A DNA stretch of 64,000 nt from Zarea fungicola (GCA_900169235.1 FWCC01000159.1:1-64000); one strand, 5' to 3'; positions 11,944-22,426 are shown, numbered from the stretch's first letter. Numbers and translations: made by a program. Notes: generated by a model from the sequence alone, not told the origin.

Positions 11944-12301
11944 AAGAAGAGTGCTCGGAGCTGCTCAGCTAGGTACAGTCCAGAGTCGGAGTGTGTCACA
12001 TATTTGGGCATCAGTGACACCCATGAGAGTAGTGTCCCATCGCATCTGAGCACTCATGGCTGGCTCGATGAGCATGCTGGGGGAAAAGCTTGATCCCATC
12101 ATTCTCAGCCGGTGCAGACCTGTCGATGGCCTGAAACATGTTGTGCTCGATTCCATCAAGCGCTTCTGCGAGTGCTACAACATTATCTTCTGCACCATCT
12201 TCGTCAATGTTGAGAAACTCGATGACCATTCGTTAGCATCGGGAGGTTGGCTACTCACGGCCCAAGCCTCACGGCTTTTTCCCTTTTCGAGTGGTCAGGG
12301 A
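11944..12301. other. Convergent intergenic, no gene seen
   Basis: About 360 bases between the stop of the hydrolase-TPR gene and the stop of the broken serine hydrolase gene on the other strand. I see no feature in it. Confidence 0.5.
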
Positions 12302-13970
12302 CTATGTGCGAACAACACCAACGACTCCCAACCCCAGGCCAACAAGTTTCCATGCGAGCGTACATGGCGTAAGGCCAGATTTAGGCAGGCCATCTTCACT
12401 AAACATCTCTCTGCCATCAGCAGTGTCATTGTACGGCCAGTCGAGGGCAACAATGTTGGAGGCGGAATCCTCTTGGAAGTGAGCAATGTAGTATGGCGGC
12501 GGGAAGATGTGTCGTCCCTTCTGAGCGAGTTGGCGCGTGGATGTGAACCAGGTGTATGTGGTCCCGTGGAGGTATTGGTGAATGAATGCGTCCGCCTTGT
12601 CTCCCTGGAATGCAATCTTGAGATCATCGTTGCTGGAGAATATTTGCATGCGAAAGCTGGCCGCGGCATTGTGGTACATGCCCTCGAATGCCTTTATTGG
12701 CGTTGATGGCGGCGGTGCGTCGGCCTGTTTCATGCGCTCAATCTCGTACACGGTGCGCAGTCGATTGTTTCTGCTCACATCAACAGCCACCCTGGCGAGG
12801 GCAGCATGGTCTGTTTGCGACTCAGTTTCGAATAGGGATTCCGTGATGAGCTGGGCAATCCAATCCGGGGCGTCGCCGAGGCCGTAACCATTACTGAGCA
12901 CGACGACGCCGCAGCGCGTCTCGGGAAAGAGGTAGACGGCCGAGGTGGCGCCAGGCAGATTACCTTGGTGGTAGAGGGGCAGCCGTGAGTTATTGACGAG
13001 AGGCATCTTTGCAACCCAGGGATTCAAGCCCATGGCTCCGCGGGTGCCGGGGAGCTGGGTACGGATCCGGCCGAGAGCGTAGGAGCGCTCCAGCAAAGGC
13101 TCTCCGGCGTCCTTCATGAAGGATTTTGCCGCGGTGATGATGGAAAGGCCGTGGAGTGAATAGCGTGACGGTTCCGGGTCTCGGTCTGGGTCCGGTGCAG
13201 CACGGAGCTGCTGCAGCATGGCGTCGTAGAAGATGAGGAGGTCATTGACGGGGCTGCGAATGGCACCGGCGGCAGCCATGGCGGTGCTGGCCGAGATCAA
13301 GGGCGTCTCGTTTTCAACGGCGGTGCCATCTTCGGTGACGAGATATGCCCTGGCCACATCGCAAGACTGGCAATGATCAAAATCGAGACCGGTGCGGTGG
13401 AGGCCAAGAGGGCGGGCGATTCTGGACTGGAAGAGCTCGCCGTAAGACTGGCCTGAGCGGGCGGTCATATCAAGGCCGACTATGGCATACCCTAGGTTGT
13501 TATTCAATCAGCCGGTACGGAAGCGATGAACCGAGGGCTGGAGGCAAACATGGACATGATGTCAGAGTCGTTGAGGAGCGGCCGCGCATGCCAGTACAGA
13601 GCTTCGCCGCCAGTTATGCCAGTCCTGTGGGAGAACAAGTCGACGGCAGTGGCCTTCATTGTGACCTCTGACGAGGTGCTGTGGAAATGGGGCAGGGAGT
13701 CCCGGATTGGCGAGGACCAGTCTGCCAGGCCTTGGTGGACGAGCGAGGCATAGAGGAACGAGGTGAAGGACTTGGAAAGCGATGCAATGGGGTAGATGGT
13801 GTCGCTGGTGGTGGGTTTCTGGGCGGCAACGTCTCCATGACCGTAGTTGTTGTGAAAAATGGCATGACCGTCGTGAATGATGATAACTGACACGCTGGAA
13901 CGCCAGAGAGAGAGTCGGTCAGATCGATGGCGGGGATCATTCTGGTCAAGAGATGCGCGGGGCCTTTCAT
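12302..13970 (-). pseudogene. Serine beta-lactamase-like hydrolase, broken by two frameshifts and a stop
   Basis: Translation on the minus strand from ATG at 13970 gives the N-terminal LSGVPA of a beta-lactamase/DD-peptidase-type serine hydrolase, but the frame must shift at about 13893 to continue as SVIIIHDGHAIFHNNYG. The SxxK nucleophile motif is intact (SLSK). A second shift is needed near 13525, where the frame carrying RFRTG and then NNNLGYAIVG takes over; TGA at 13508-13510 sits just before that motif and the usual Tyr of YxN reads Leu. The rest (to 12302) is open for 400 codons and keeps the third motif as HQG in LYHQGNLPG. A GT..AG bridge over the second break would be only 27-40 bases, too short for an intron and would remove the conserved NNLGY. 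Either a recent pseudogene or base-level errors next to an assembly gap. Confidence 0.75.
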
Positions 13971-14854
13971 CCTAGCGGAGCCGATGGGGCGTCGATTATT
14001 TTTTGTCTGGCAGCTTGTGATGGTACGGCGGGTGAAGGAAACAAGATGAAAAGGTGATGATGGACAGGGGTTGAAAAGGGTTGCGTTTGCGATGGCCAGG
14101 GAGCAACCGCCGTGCAGGCGCTCACAATGCAGTGCGGGCAGTGTGTCGACGGGCACATGGCCAATTACGGAGTAGCAGGTACTCTTTGGCATACAAATAT
14201 GGATAATAATCAAGCCTTGTTGCAATTTGGTGTGGCTGGCGACTTTTTGGCGCAAGACTCTTGCTGTTGCGCAGAGAAGAAATTCTCATGTAGGTGCATG
14301 TCTTGATTGGCAAAGAAAAGAGCTACCCTAGGCAATATATGGTTTGCCTATACCGAGTGATGCTGTAGGCTGTGCCTATTGAAGCACCTTATTAACGTGA
14401 TTATTATACCTTGGCTTCTTTTCCTTTTTAAAATATAAATTCTGCATACTAGATAACTATACATGGTACACATTAGACCAGCTATCAATCTGCTCTCCTC
14501 AAGAACCATCCATCATCATCACAAATCAAACCAAAATAAATAAATAAATAAATACTATATTTTTATATTAAGCTATTATATCAAGTACTAGTTTCTCTAA
14601 CTTCGTCCCTCTTTATTCAAAGTATCAAGTCAAGCGGATGGTTGAGTCTCGCGACAACACTCCGGATGCTTAATAGATGACACTTTGGAATACGGAACCC
14701 ATTGCCACATCGGTCCGAACACCCTGCCATACCCGCAAAATGCTAAGGGTGCTGGACAAATCCAGCTTGATGGAATTTATATTTCATTTACTGTCTCGCA
14801 GCTGCAAAAAAAAAAAAGACGGCACTCAGGCGAGGGTCAAGGCCAAAAGTCGCG
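13971..14854. other. Intergenic, AT-rich, no gene seen
   Basis: Includes an AAAT microsatellite at about 14535-14556 and long A/T runs. The upstream part would be the promoter of the broken hydrolase gene. No coding signal recognised. Confidence 0.5.
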
Positions 14855-15560
14855 GCCATGATGCAAGAGCCGCTGAGCAGTCTCTCTGGGGGATGGAACA
14901 AGGCGAGCAAGCCTGGCTTCCACCTTACTACAGCCGCCGAAATACTTATTCTGGACGAGCCAACCAAATTTCCTGGACATCTTTGGCATCATCTGGCTGC
15001 AGAAGCACCTCGCCCGCCCGCAGGAGAGCCCGCAACCGCCCACGATGGTGCCTGTGTCTCACGACCGGGCTTTTACTGACATTTGCACCGACTTGATCCT
15101 CCTCAAAGAAAAAGCATTGACATACTTCACGGCACGCTGCTACGAGGTGTCGCAATCTGAAACGAGGCTGTGGCTCATCGCGATGAAGGCGGCGCAGGAC
15201 AAACAAGCCGCGCACATGGAATAGACGATTGCCCAAAACCTGGTAGCTGGTAGGGAGAAGAATGACCAGAACAAAGTCAGGCAAGCAAAGTCGCGACAGC
15301 TGCGACTCGACAATGGACGATCGCACGGGCTGCAAGTCAATGGCAGGGGCGGTAGGTGCGAGATGCAGGGACATATCTAATGAACGCAAGTCTAGAGACG
15401 GCATTGTCATTCCTCCGGAAGAGCGTCCGCTCTTATTAGCCACGCAGGCATCACGTCTCTGGCTGGGTGAGTCGGTGATGGGAACAGTGGCGATGCTGGC
15501 ACAGAGCCTGAAACCATTGTCGACGATTAGTCAGCATTCGAGGGTTGGTTATTGACAGGT
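14855..15560 (+). pseudogene. ABC-F type ATPase remnant (translation-factor-like ABC protein)
   Basis: Reading across frames recovers the second half of one ABC domain and the following linker of an ABC-F protein (Gcn20/ABCF3-like group; soluble ATPases acting in translation). Visible in order: signature LSGGW near 14884; Walker B EILILDEPTKF at about 14938-14970; then, one frame over, FGIIWLQKHLAR, the switch His motif VSHDR near 15060 and a D-L-I-L-L-K-E-K segment. The linker ends AAHME followed by TAG near 15221, continues in frame as TIAQNLVAG and QAKSRQLRL, and then a further frame holds IVIPPEERP near 15405. At least one extra base (at the A run near 14968), one nonsense codon and one later shift are needed. 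No start, P-loop or second domain is seen, so it is a truncated relic. Confidence 0.72.
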
Positions 15561-15737
15561 ATGGTACGGGCAGCTGCATACGCCAAAAGCGAAAGTGAAT
15601 AGAAAGTTACAAGGTAGCTACTTGTACTTTATAAAATTTAATTTCAATTATTTTGCGGCCAAATCAGCGCCAAAGCCATGCCAAAGCAGGCTTGTGAAAG
15701 ATGAGCTGATGTCGCGCTGCTCGGCAAAGCTCCATGA

Positions 15738-15745
15738 TCACGTGA
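15738..15745. promoter_or_regulatory. E-box palindrome TCACGTGA
   Basis: Perfect palindrome with a CACGTG core about 165 bases before the cox4 ATG. This is the classical binding sequence of Cbf1/bHLH proteins in fungi; binding here is inferred. Confidence 0.45.
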
Positions 15746-15764
15746 CTCGATTACGCGGGCCGTG

Positions 15765-15774
15765 ATTGGCCAAT
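15765..15774. promoter_or_regulatory. Paired CCAAT box (ATTGGCCAAT)
   Basis: A perfect palindrome holding CCAAT on both strands, about 135 bases before the cox4 ATG. The fungal HAP/CBC CCAAT-binding complex is known to activate respiratory genes, which fits the neighbour. Confidence 0.55.
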
Positions 15775-15908
15775 TCCGCCTTGACTGGAACCTTTCCACC
15801 CGAAGCAGCTCATCTCACAAATCCCTCGACAACAGGCCACCACCTTCTCCCAATCCGCCTCTCACCACCCAATCCACACACCCTCTCGACTGCACCGAAC
15901 GTTTCGCC

Positions 15909-16851
15909 ATGTTCATGCAACGCACCGTCATCGCCGCGGCTCGCCGTGCTGCCGTCGCGCCCGTCGTCGCCCGCTCCTTCTCGACCTCCTTTGTCCGCCG
16001 TATGCAACTCTAGCAAATGTTTTTCCCAACGACGCAAGCCAAATTACTGACGACTGAATTTCCAGGCGAGGCCGCCAAGACCCCCAGCCAGCAGGCTGCT
16101 GCCCTTGCCGGCGACGCCAGCAAGACTGTTGGCGCCTACAAGACCATTAGCCGTACGTTTTGCATTGACGAATTCTTTTTTTCCGATTGCCGCGGATGGA
16201 TGTAGTCATTTCACCATCGCGCCACCCGACTCTCGAAACCAACCCGTACCCGACAACATCCGATTGAGAAGCCGAATTTGATGGGACTACTCAATTGAGT
16301 TTTCATAGCTACCAGATACGGATAGATACGAATGGAAGCTAACAATTTCTTTTTTCTCTCCAGAGGTCAGAACCGAGGATGACCTCCGCGGACCTGGTGC
16401 CCAGCCCGGCACCGTGCCCACCGACCTCGAGCAGGCCACCGGTCTCGAGCGTCTCGAAATCCTCGGAAAGATGGAGGGCATCGACATTTTCGACATGCGC
16501 CCCCTCGACGCCAGCCGCAAGGGAACCATGGAGAACCCCATCATGGTCCGCTCCGCCGGCGAGGAGCAGTACGCCGGCTGCACTGGCTACCCTGCCGACT
16601 CTCACGTCGTGACTTGGCTCGGTGTATGTTGATGCTCCATGATAGAGCCCCCGGGATATTTATTAACTACTTCGTGTCATTAGCTCTCCAAGGACCGCCC
16701 CATTGAGCGCTGCCCCGAGTGCGGCAGCGTCTACAAGATGGACTTTGTCGGTGCCGAGGACCACCACCACGGCCACGACCACCACCACGCCGAGTACGAG
16801 GAGCCCAAGACCTTTGCCGACTACATCAAGCCCGAGTACCGCTACCGATGA
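15909..16851 (+). CDS. cox4: Cytochrome c oxidase subunit 4, mitochondrial (mammalian COX5B type)
   Basis: Zinc-binding nuclear-encoded subunit of respiratory complex IV, inner mitochondrial membrane. Four exons: 15909-15999, 16066-16152, 16364-16623, 16684-16851, giving 201 aa; intron borders GTATGC..TTCCAG, GTACGT..CTCCAG, GTATGT..ATTAG. The N-terminus is an Arg/Ala-rich, acid-free import sequence (MFMQRTVIAAARRAAVAPVV). The conserved core reads DIFDMRPLDASRKGT, then the zinc ligands in YAGCTGYPADSHVVTWL and ERCPECGSVYKMDFVG. Odd: a His-rich tail (DHHHGHDHHHAEYEEPK) near the C-terminus, which in fungi varies. The first exon codes only the import sequence. CCAAT and E-box elements lie upstream. 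The identification is secure. Confidence 0.96.
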
Positions 16852-17272
16852 ACGAATTGCCCCGAGCAATTTCTGATTTGAAGAGATTCGGCATGTTTTG
16901 TTTTGAGGCGCCTGGGAGATGAGCAAGAAGCAGAAGGAACCATGACTCAACCTGTACAGGATATGGATATAGAGCACGGATAGGAGACGAGTTGCTTGTG
17001 CGGATTGGGGAGCAAAGCATGGCAAACAAAAAGGAAGCATACCACGTGGAGGAGTGGTGACTGTAGAATACGGAGAACTTGTTCCCTCTTGTTAATTGAT
17101 AAAGATTCCAATTGTTTGACTTGACAACCCTCACCATACATATCCATCACCATACATATCCATCACCATACATATCTATGGACAGATACGCCAGTACGGC
17201 AGGTCGACGGCGTCTTTAATTGATACAGATCCACTTGTTTGACTCTTTGACGTGAGCCCTCACCATACACAT
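16852..17272. other. Convergent intergenic with a local duplication
   Basis: Three prime regions of cox4 and of the ankyrin-type gene. It holds the outer copy of the duplicated 3' segment and a 16-bp triplet repeat, both listed separately. No further gene seen. Confidence 0.6.
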
Positions 17273-17325
17273 CTATGGATACATACGCCAGTACGGCAGG
17301 TCGACAGTGTCTTTAAATAGGCTCT
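17094..17325. repeat. Tandem duplication of the 3' end of the ankyrin-type gene
   Basis: Two diverged direct copies, about 17094-17217 and 17218-17325. Each begins aattgat(a/c)..., has tgtttgact, then ccctcaccatac, then atctatgga, then cgccagtacggcaggtcgac and ends tctttaa. The inner copy contains the last codons and the stop of the minus-strand gene. The outer copy keeps the same reading (DLPYWR..P and a stop) but is outside the gene. Confidence 0.85.
17132..17179. repeat. 16-bp tandem repeat, three copies
   Basis: CACCATACATATCCAT occurs three times head to tail (the third with one change, ccat to ctat). It lies inside the outer copy of the larger duplication; the inner copy has only one unit, so the expansion followed the duplication. 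Confidence 0.93.
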
Positions 17326-18649
17326 CCCATCGTTCCTTTGCAACACCGACAGGGGCTGGGAATCGTGTGGCCGCTGTTCTGAAATAGACCATCTCCTCCG
17401 TGGTGAAGTCCGGCTGCAGTGCCTGAATCACGAGATGAAACTGCTCATCGCGGAGCCTGTGTGGACCGTGTATCTCGAGGAGCGTCATAATCATCTGCTT
17501 TTCCATGGGCCGTGGCGTATTGCCTTGTCCCGGCAGGATGGGTCTTCCGTTGGCAAAACGCACCCCAAGATCCATCCAGAATCTGAGGCCATCAAAGGGT
17601 TTCAATGCCCGCTGCGAAGAATAATCCCAGTCGATGGCGTTGAGATACGCAATGACGGGGTACTCAGCCATTGGTGGTTTCGGGGGCTTGGGGGACACGT
17701 ACATCAGGAACCAGCTGTAAGGATACGCGGGTCGGGCACCGGGAAATGGATTTCCACTGTGTGGATGTGCGCCCAGTGCCAACAGACGCTGAACGACGGC
17801 AGTGGTGCCGTCTTTGTGCATGCGCCGAGCCGCGGCGAATATGGGAATGTAACGATGTAGCGGGAGGTTTACGTGGATGTGGTGAGGGACCTTGCCGTGG
17901 ACGCTCAGCCCAAACTTGACGACCAGTTCCTCCGCCATGTCTGGATATCCGCATAGAATGGCGCTCGCTACGGGACAGTCTCCCGGGGCGGTTTTCTCCT
18001 GCAGGCGACGCATGCTTGCTCCGTGTGCCATCAGGAGCATGATTGTATCTCTTGACAGGACGCCTCGTCCTAGGTCCCCGCGCACCGTGTACCGCAGACA
18101 GAGCTGCACCAACTCTGGCCCAAGGCAAGGCGTAGCAGCAGCAGCAGCGGTGGTGGCGGTCGTGTTCTGGAAGAGAATGTGAAGAAACTTGACGTTTTTC
18201 GGGCGAGAAAGGAGCCTCACGAATTTGCGGACTTCGTATCGTGGGTTAAAGGGCTTCGTCGTATTCTTCACAAACCCGTCCACGCTCGCCCCGCGGCTTA
18301 TAAGCTCCTGGAATACTTGCGTTTTGCCGCCTCTCATGGCACACAGGAGAGGAATAGTACCGCCTATGACGTGGCCGTAGAGACGGGCTACGTGACAGCT
18401 GGCCCCGCGTGCAATGGCCCTCTGCAGGAGCCGCAGGTATCCGAGTTCACATGCAGTGATGAGTGTCGAGTCGCGAGCATGTTGACAGTTCCATAGATAC
18501 AGATCCATGCGCCGTAAAAGTATAGGGGACGACATTGCCAGGTTGACAAAATCATAATGGCTTAAGATTTCCGTTATCATAATCATTCTGAAGAGCTCCG
18601 GTATGAGCGTCTCGAGCGACGCCTTTGCCGCTGGCGGGCTACTGCTCAT
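17273..18649 (-). CDS. Ankyrin-repeat-type protein with F-box-like N-terminus
   Basis: Single-exon protein of 458 aa from ATG at 18649. The N-terminus (ETLIPELFRMIMITEILSHYDFVNL) resembles the F-box/LxxLPxEL start of fungal ankyrin proteins, though degenerate. Ankyrin-like units follow: STLITACELGYLRLLQRAI (about residues 61-80), TIPLLCAMRGGKTQVFQELI, DTIMLLMAHGAS and DCPVASAILCGYPDMAEELV. The C-terminal third (from about 300) lacks repeats and contains LPYWRMYP at the end. Such proteins often recruit substrates to SCF ubiquitin ligases, but the F-box here is too weak to assert that. It is convergent with cox4, and its last bases are duplicated downstream. No introns seen. Confidence 0.75.
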   Translation of the reverse strand: MSSSPPAAKASLETLIPELFRMIMITEILSHYDFVNLAMSSPILLRRMDLYLWNCQHARDSTLITACELGYLRLLQRAIARGASCHVARLYGHVIGGTIPLLCAMRGGKTQVFQELISRGASVDGFVKNTTKPFNPRYEVRKFVRLLSRPKNVKFLHILFQNTTATTAAAAATPCLGPELVQLCLRYTVRGDLGRGVLSRDTIMLLMAHGASMRRLQEKTAPGDCPVASAILCGYPDMAEELVVKFGLSVHGKVPHHIHVNLPLHRYIPIFAAARRMHKDGTTAVVQRLLALGAHPHSGNPFPGARPAYPYSWFLMYVSPKPPKPPMAEYPVIAYLNAIDWDYSSQRALKPFDGLRFWMDLGVRFANGRPILPGQGNTPRPMEKQMIMTLLEIHGPHRLRDEQFHLVIQALQPDFTTEEMVYFRTAATRFPAPVGVAKERWESLFKDTVDLPYWRMYP

Positions 18650-19256
18650 GGTGCAGGTCTAAGGCCAAGGTGATTTTATCCCAAGGGTTCCAGTAAAAAT
18701 AGACTGTAGTTTCTGGCGGATTGTGGGCAAGAATTTACTGGGTAACAGCGAGTAAAGGCAGCTATTCGACGACGTCGCCGATGGCCTCTAAGTTGTCTAT
18801 TAGTCAATCAGGCAGGAACATGGAAAGCAGGCTATATATATAGATTCTTACATACGTTGATGCAGCACTAACAAATAAGCGACAAGCTAGCAACGGCGAA
18901 ACCCCATGTCTTGCCTAAATAGCAGTCTCCATTTCCGAGAAGCGGAGCTTGACCCTTGCGTGTACATGCGTCACATTTCTACCCAGCGGTGGCCACCAGA
19001 TTCACAGGCCGTAAATCTTTTGCAACTTTTCATGCATCTCTCCTACGAGAGCGGCGCTGAGCGGGGAGTGAGTCACTGTAGTTGGCCCCTCATACCAATA
19101 ACGTAGCCGCTCGGGGCATTGTGAATCGCCAAATTGTCCGACGGCCGCCTTTGGCCTTGGTCGCATCCTGCCTTTCTGGTTAGGAGCAACTTTGTAGTAT
19201 TGGATCTCGTTTTTCTCTTTTACAAAAGAAATGAAAAGAATCCTAAATGTAGTCAA
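18650..19256. other. Intergenic, no gene seen
   Basis: About 600 bases between the ankyrin-type start and the DUF4604-type stop, so it is the promoter of the former and the 3' region of the latter. A TATA-like run tatatata sits near 18833-18840. Confidence 0.5.
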
Positions 19257-19826
19257 TCAATCCTCGTCAAAGCTGAGCTTAATTTTCGTCGACTTCTTCT
19301 TTGGCTTCTTATCCCCCGTCGTCTTGCCATCCTTGCCATCCTTGCCTGCATCCTTGTCTCCTTTGCCTGGCGCGTCCTTGCCATGGCGCGTCTCTGTAGC
19401 CGTAGCCTTTTCTTTGTCGTCTGCGTCTTCATCGCCGCCTACCACCTTGCCGAATTTCCGCTTACGGCCGCCAATGGAAATCTTGCTTTCTGTATCTTGC
19501 TTCTCCGCCGTCTCAGCAGAATCTGTCTTGGCTGAGCCGTCGGCGGCGGCGGCGTCGACATCTCTCGGGTCATCGTGCTGGCCCGCGGCCACGGCACCGT
19601 CCTTGTCCACCGTCAGTGCCACGACGTTGCCCTGCTCGTCGACCACGAGGGGCACGTCCTCGGCGTCTTCGCTGGCCGAGCGCTTCTTGCCGGCGCGTCG
19701 GCGTCCCGCGCTGAGGGGGTCGGGGCCGTTGCTGCTGTGGCCTGCGGCTTGGGCTTGGAGGGCGGCCAGGAACGGTGGTGGCTTGGCGTCGTAGGAGAAG
19801 TTTTTCGAGTTGAATTTCTTGGACAT
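19257..19826 (-). CDS. DUF4604-type conserved lysine-rich protein
   Basis: Predicted 189 aa, no intron, from ATG at 19826. The frame is open further upstream but without an ATG, and the family begins right here. The N-terminus MSKKFNSKNFSYDAKPPPFL matches the conserved start of DUF4604 proteins as I remember them. The centre is low-complexity Ala/Asp/Lys with a basic patch SIGGRKRKFGK, and the C-terminus is strongly Lys-rich, ending KKKSTKIKLSFDED, again as in the family. Probably nuclear from the basic clusters. The molecular function of the family is not known to me. It sits next to core genes rather than the accessory stretch. Confidence 0.8.
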   Translation of the reverse strand: MSKKFNSKNFSYDAKPPPFLAALQAQAAGHSSNGPDPLSAGRRRAGKKRSASEDAEDVPLVVDEQGNVVALTVDKDGAVAAGQHDDPRDVDAAAADGSAKTDSAETAEKQDTESKISIGGRKRKFGKVVGGDEDADDKEKATATETRHGKDAPGKGDKDAGKDGKDGKTTGDKKPKKKSTKIKLSFDED

Positions 19827-20288
19827 TTTTTTCTTTGCAAATTTCACCCAGCTATCAATTGAAGCGTTCTTGGCTGTAGTTGTATCCTCTTTTGAAGTGT
19901 TGGTTCTTGATTGAGGGTGAGTGAGTGAGACACAAACGCTTGTCAAGAGATCGACGGTGGTTGAAATGGAAGTGGGACTTTTTGCTTCTGGCGTTGCGGG
20001 TAAAGGCGTGACGAGAAGCGCCAGGCAGCTTTAAATCCATAAAAATAAAATAAAATTCTATGATATTTTCCACACTTCACCTGTGCAAACAAATTATTTC
20101 AGTGGTTTGCACCAAAATGTGTCTCGTCGAACGCAGATTACCGGGTTGTCTTGACACTCAATGCTACAGCTGCGCCGCCATCACATCTCCAGCTCAGTCG
20201 ACTTTGTTAAATGTTTTAAATACAGAAAATATATATATCATATAGAGTCTTGATATAAATTCCATTCCATGTCCTAGGCAACCGAGTT
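19827..20288. other. Intergenic, no gene seen
   Basis: Promoter of the DUF4604-type gene and the 3' end of the next regulator gene, both minus strand. AT-rich run near 20218-20245. Confidence 0.5.
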
Positions 20289-22280
20289 TCAAGGCCCAAC
20301 AAATTGATCAATCCAGCTCGTGTCGTCCATGCCAAATACAAAGTTATCCAGGTTCGTCATGCCATAAAATATGTCCTGCACACTCGCCACCGGTGTCGCA
20401 GGACCGCTGTCGTGTCTTGGTGTCGTTACCAACGACACCTTGGCGGCCAGTGTCTGAAACGACGCCACGCACTGCTTCACAAAGGGACTCAGGTGCTCGT
20501 GGGCCGTCAACGCTGCCATGGCAAGATCCCAATGCTGGGACGCCAGCGTGGAAACCACCAGCTCGGTGCGCAGGTGGGCAATGACCAATACCGTGCTCGC
20601 CAGGTGCAGGTAGAAGATTCTATACCACCATGGCAGCAGCCCGACCGAGGAGGCGTCGACTTGGCGGCACTCGTCCATCTGGCTGACCATGCGCTGCGCC
20701 ATGCCGACGCACATGGAAGCGCAGTCTCTGGCAAAGTTGTCTCCCAGGCTGCTTTCTGATGTTGGCTTTGGCTCTGGCTGGGTTTGGCAGTACTTTACCA
20801 GCATTGGCCGGAACAGGATGATTCGGCTGTGCAAAAGACTTGAAAATGTTAGCACGGGCAGATGGGCAGGTTGTTAGGAGTGCGAATTGGAGGCTTGTAT
20901 ACCGGAACCGGAGATAAACGGCCTTTCTGTACGTAGTAATATCTTCTTTGGCAGCTGAATCCTCGCAGACGAGGGGCGGTGGGAGGGACTGTTCCCACCT
21001 GGTGAGGCAAGCGTCGAGACGCGATATATTTTTTATTTGGTCCTGGCCCTCGTATAGCAGCGGCAACCCGAGGTTCTCAATAAATTCATTGTGCTGGAAC
21101 GGGGCTTGGGAAAGGAAGATGTGGTTGCAGATTTCATACAGCTCCACGGTCTTGACAAAGTAAATACTCGTCGCAGGATCCTGGGTGGTAGGAGGGCAAG
21201 TAAGAGGCACAGTTGAGCTTCTACCGAGAATCCAAGAGACTATTCTGCAAGATGTCAGTAGATGGCTTCGCAACGGTTGACCATGAGCTCCGCACCTGTC
21301 CATGTACACGCAGCTGTTCCACAAGCGAGCGCGAAAGTGTCGTTCCGCAAGCGGCATCTCGGACGTGGAGAGCGAGTCGTGAATGTGAAGGCCAAGGCTC
21401 TGCGCCATGCGCACCGCTAACCCAACCGCCATCCACATCTGATGGGGGTTGTTGGTGCATTGCAAGTACCGCCCCATGAGAAGCAGGCACTGCACCAGCC
21501 AGGCCGTCGCCCGGCCGTTCCATGCGAGGGCATGCGGGCTGACGCCGGCCCACGCACGCTGAAAGTATCTGGTGCTTGTGCGTTCTCTTTCGTCGAGAGA
21601 CTTGTCTTCTTGTAGCTGTGTGGTCAGTGCAAAGATTGTGTTGAGAATACCGACAAAGACGGGCTCATCAGCCGTGTTTTCTGTCGACGTGCCTTCAAAG
21701 AGGGCGCGGTAGAAGCGACGGAAGCGCTCATCGTCGAGAAACGGCTCAATGGGGTGGATGTGGTGCCAATATATGTTCATCAGGTAGTCGGCCTGTTTCC
21801 GCGGAGGCAGGACCTGCTCAATGGCGCTAGCCTCGGCGGACGATATGTATCGACATGGGAGGAGCCCAAATAGCGGTGCATCGGTCATCGGCACTGGACT
21901 GGGTTCACCATGCGGTGCAACCCCGAGCCTTGCGTCTATCGCTGCATTAACCTGCGTGACAAACTTGGCGTGCTCTGCCACCGCTCCGGGTCCGGTCCGC
22001 GAAGGCGACCCGGCCCGGCGCTTCAAAGCCGAGCTGTCCCGGTGGGACGAGGTAGGTCGGGTGTAGACACAGTCAATCCCGCCGTCCTGGCATCTTTTGC
22101 AGGCTAGTACGTTCTGTCAGGACAAAGTCAAAAGCGGAGGGGCGGAATGAATTAGATCCGCTTACTTGGATGACCCCCGTCGCATTTAATCTTTTTTTGC
22201 CGACAGTATTGGCAGGCAATGGACACTTTGAGTCGTCTCGGGCTGGGCCGCACGCGCTGTGATGATACTTTAGAAGCCAT
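20289..22280 (-). CDS. Zn2Cys6 transcription factor, divergent from the MFS transporter
   Basis: Four exons: 22280-22166, 22103-21296, 21244-20903, 20826-20289, giving 600 aa. Introns have GTAAGC..ACTAG, GTGCGG..TGCAG and GTATAC..CACAG borders; the second is 51 bases and in frame, so it is easily missed. The zinc cluster is CQYCRQKKIKC then CKRCQDGGIDC, split by the first intron, with spacing C-2-C-6-C-6-C-2-C-6-C. The middle matches the fungal-specific regulatory domain (FLDDERFRRFYRALF, MWMAVGLAVRMAQSLGLH, RLWNSCVYMDR). Probably a nuclear activator. Its start is 349 bases from a divergently transcribed drug-type transporter, a common arrangement for a regulator and its target pump, so that gene is the likely target. 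Confidence 0.92.
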
Positions 22281-22426
22281 GGTATTGGCTGAAACCAGGA
22301 TCTGCCCTGTGATATCCAGAAAACGGTGCAGCCTGTATACCGAGAAACGGCATTGCAGGAGAATAATGAGCTAAAATCGTATTCCGATAACTAATCTGTA
22401 AAAGAATGGACAAGGAGAGGTTGCTT

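Larger units (their letters stand above)
15561..15908. promoter_or_regulatory. Promoter region of cytochrome oxidase subunit 4
   Basis: About 350 bases upstream of the cox4 ATG. It contains a TCACGTGA E-box palindrome and an ATTGGCCAAT double CCAAT box, described separately, and a C-rich leader before the ATG. Confidence 0.55.

Noticed and set aside
12056..12706. Plus-strand 216-codon open frame
   Set aside because: It is antisense to the serine hydrolase remnant, whose motifs are on the minus strand.
14535..14556. AAAT repeat as a possible origin or structural element
   Set aside because: Plain microsatellite in AT-rich DNA; nothing else supports a function.
19231..19794. Plus-strand frames rich in Ser/Leu opposite the DUF4604-type gene
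   Set aside because: Low-complexity reflection of a Lys/Ala-rich gene on the other strand.
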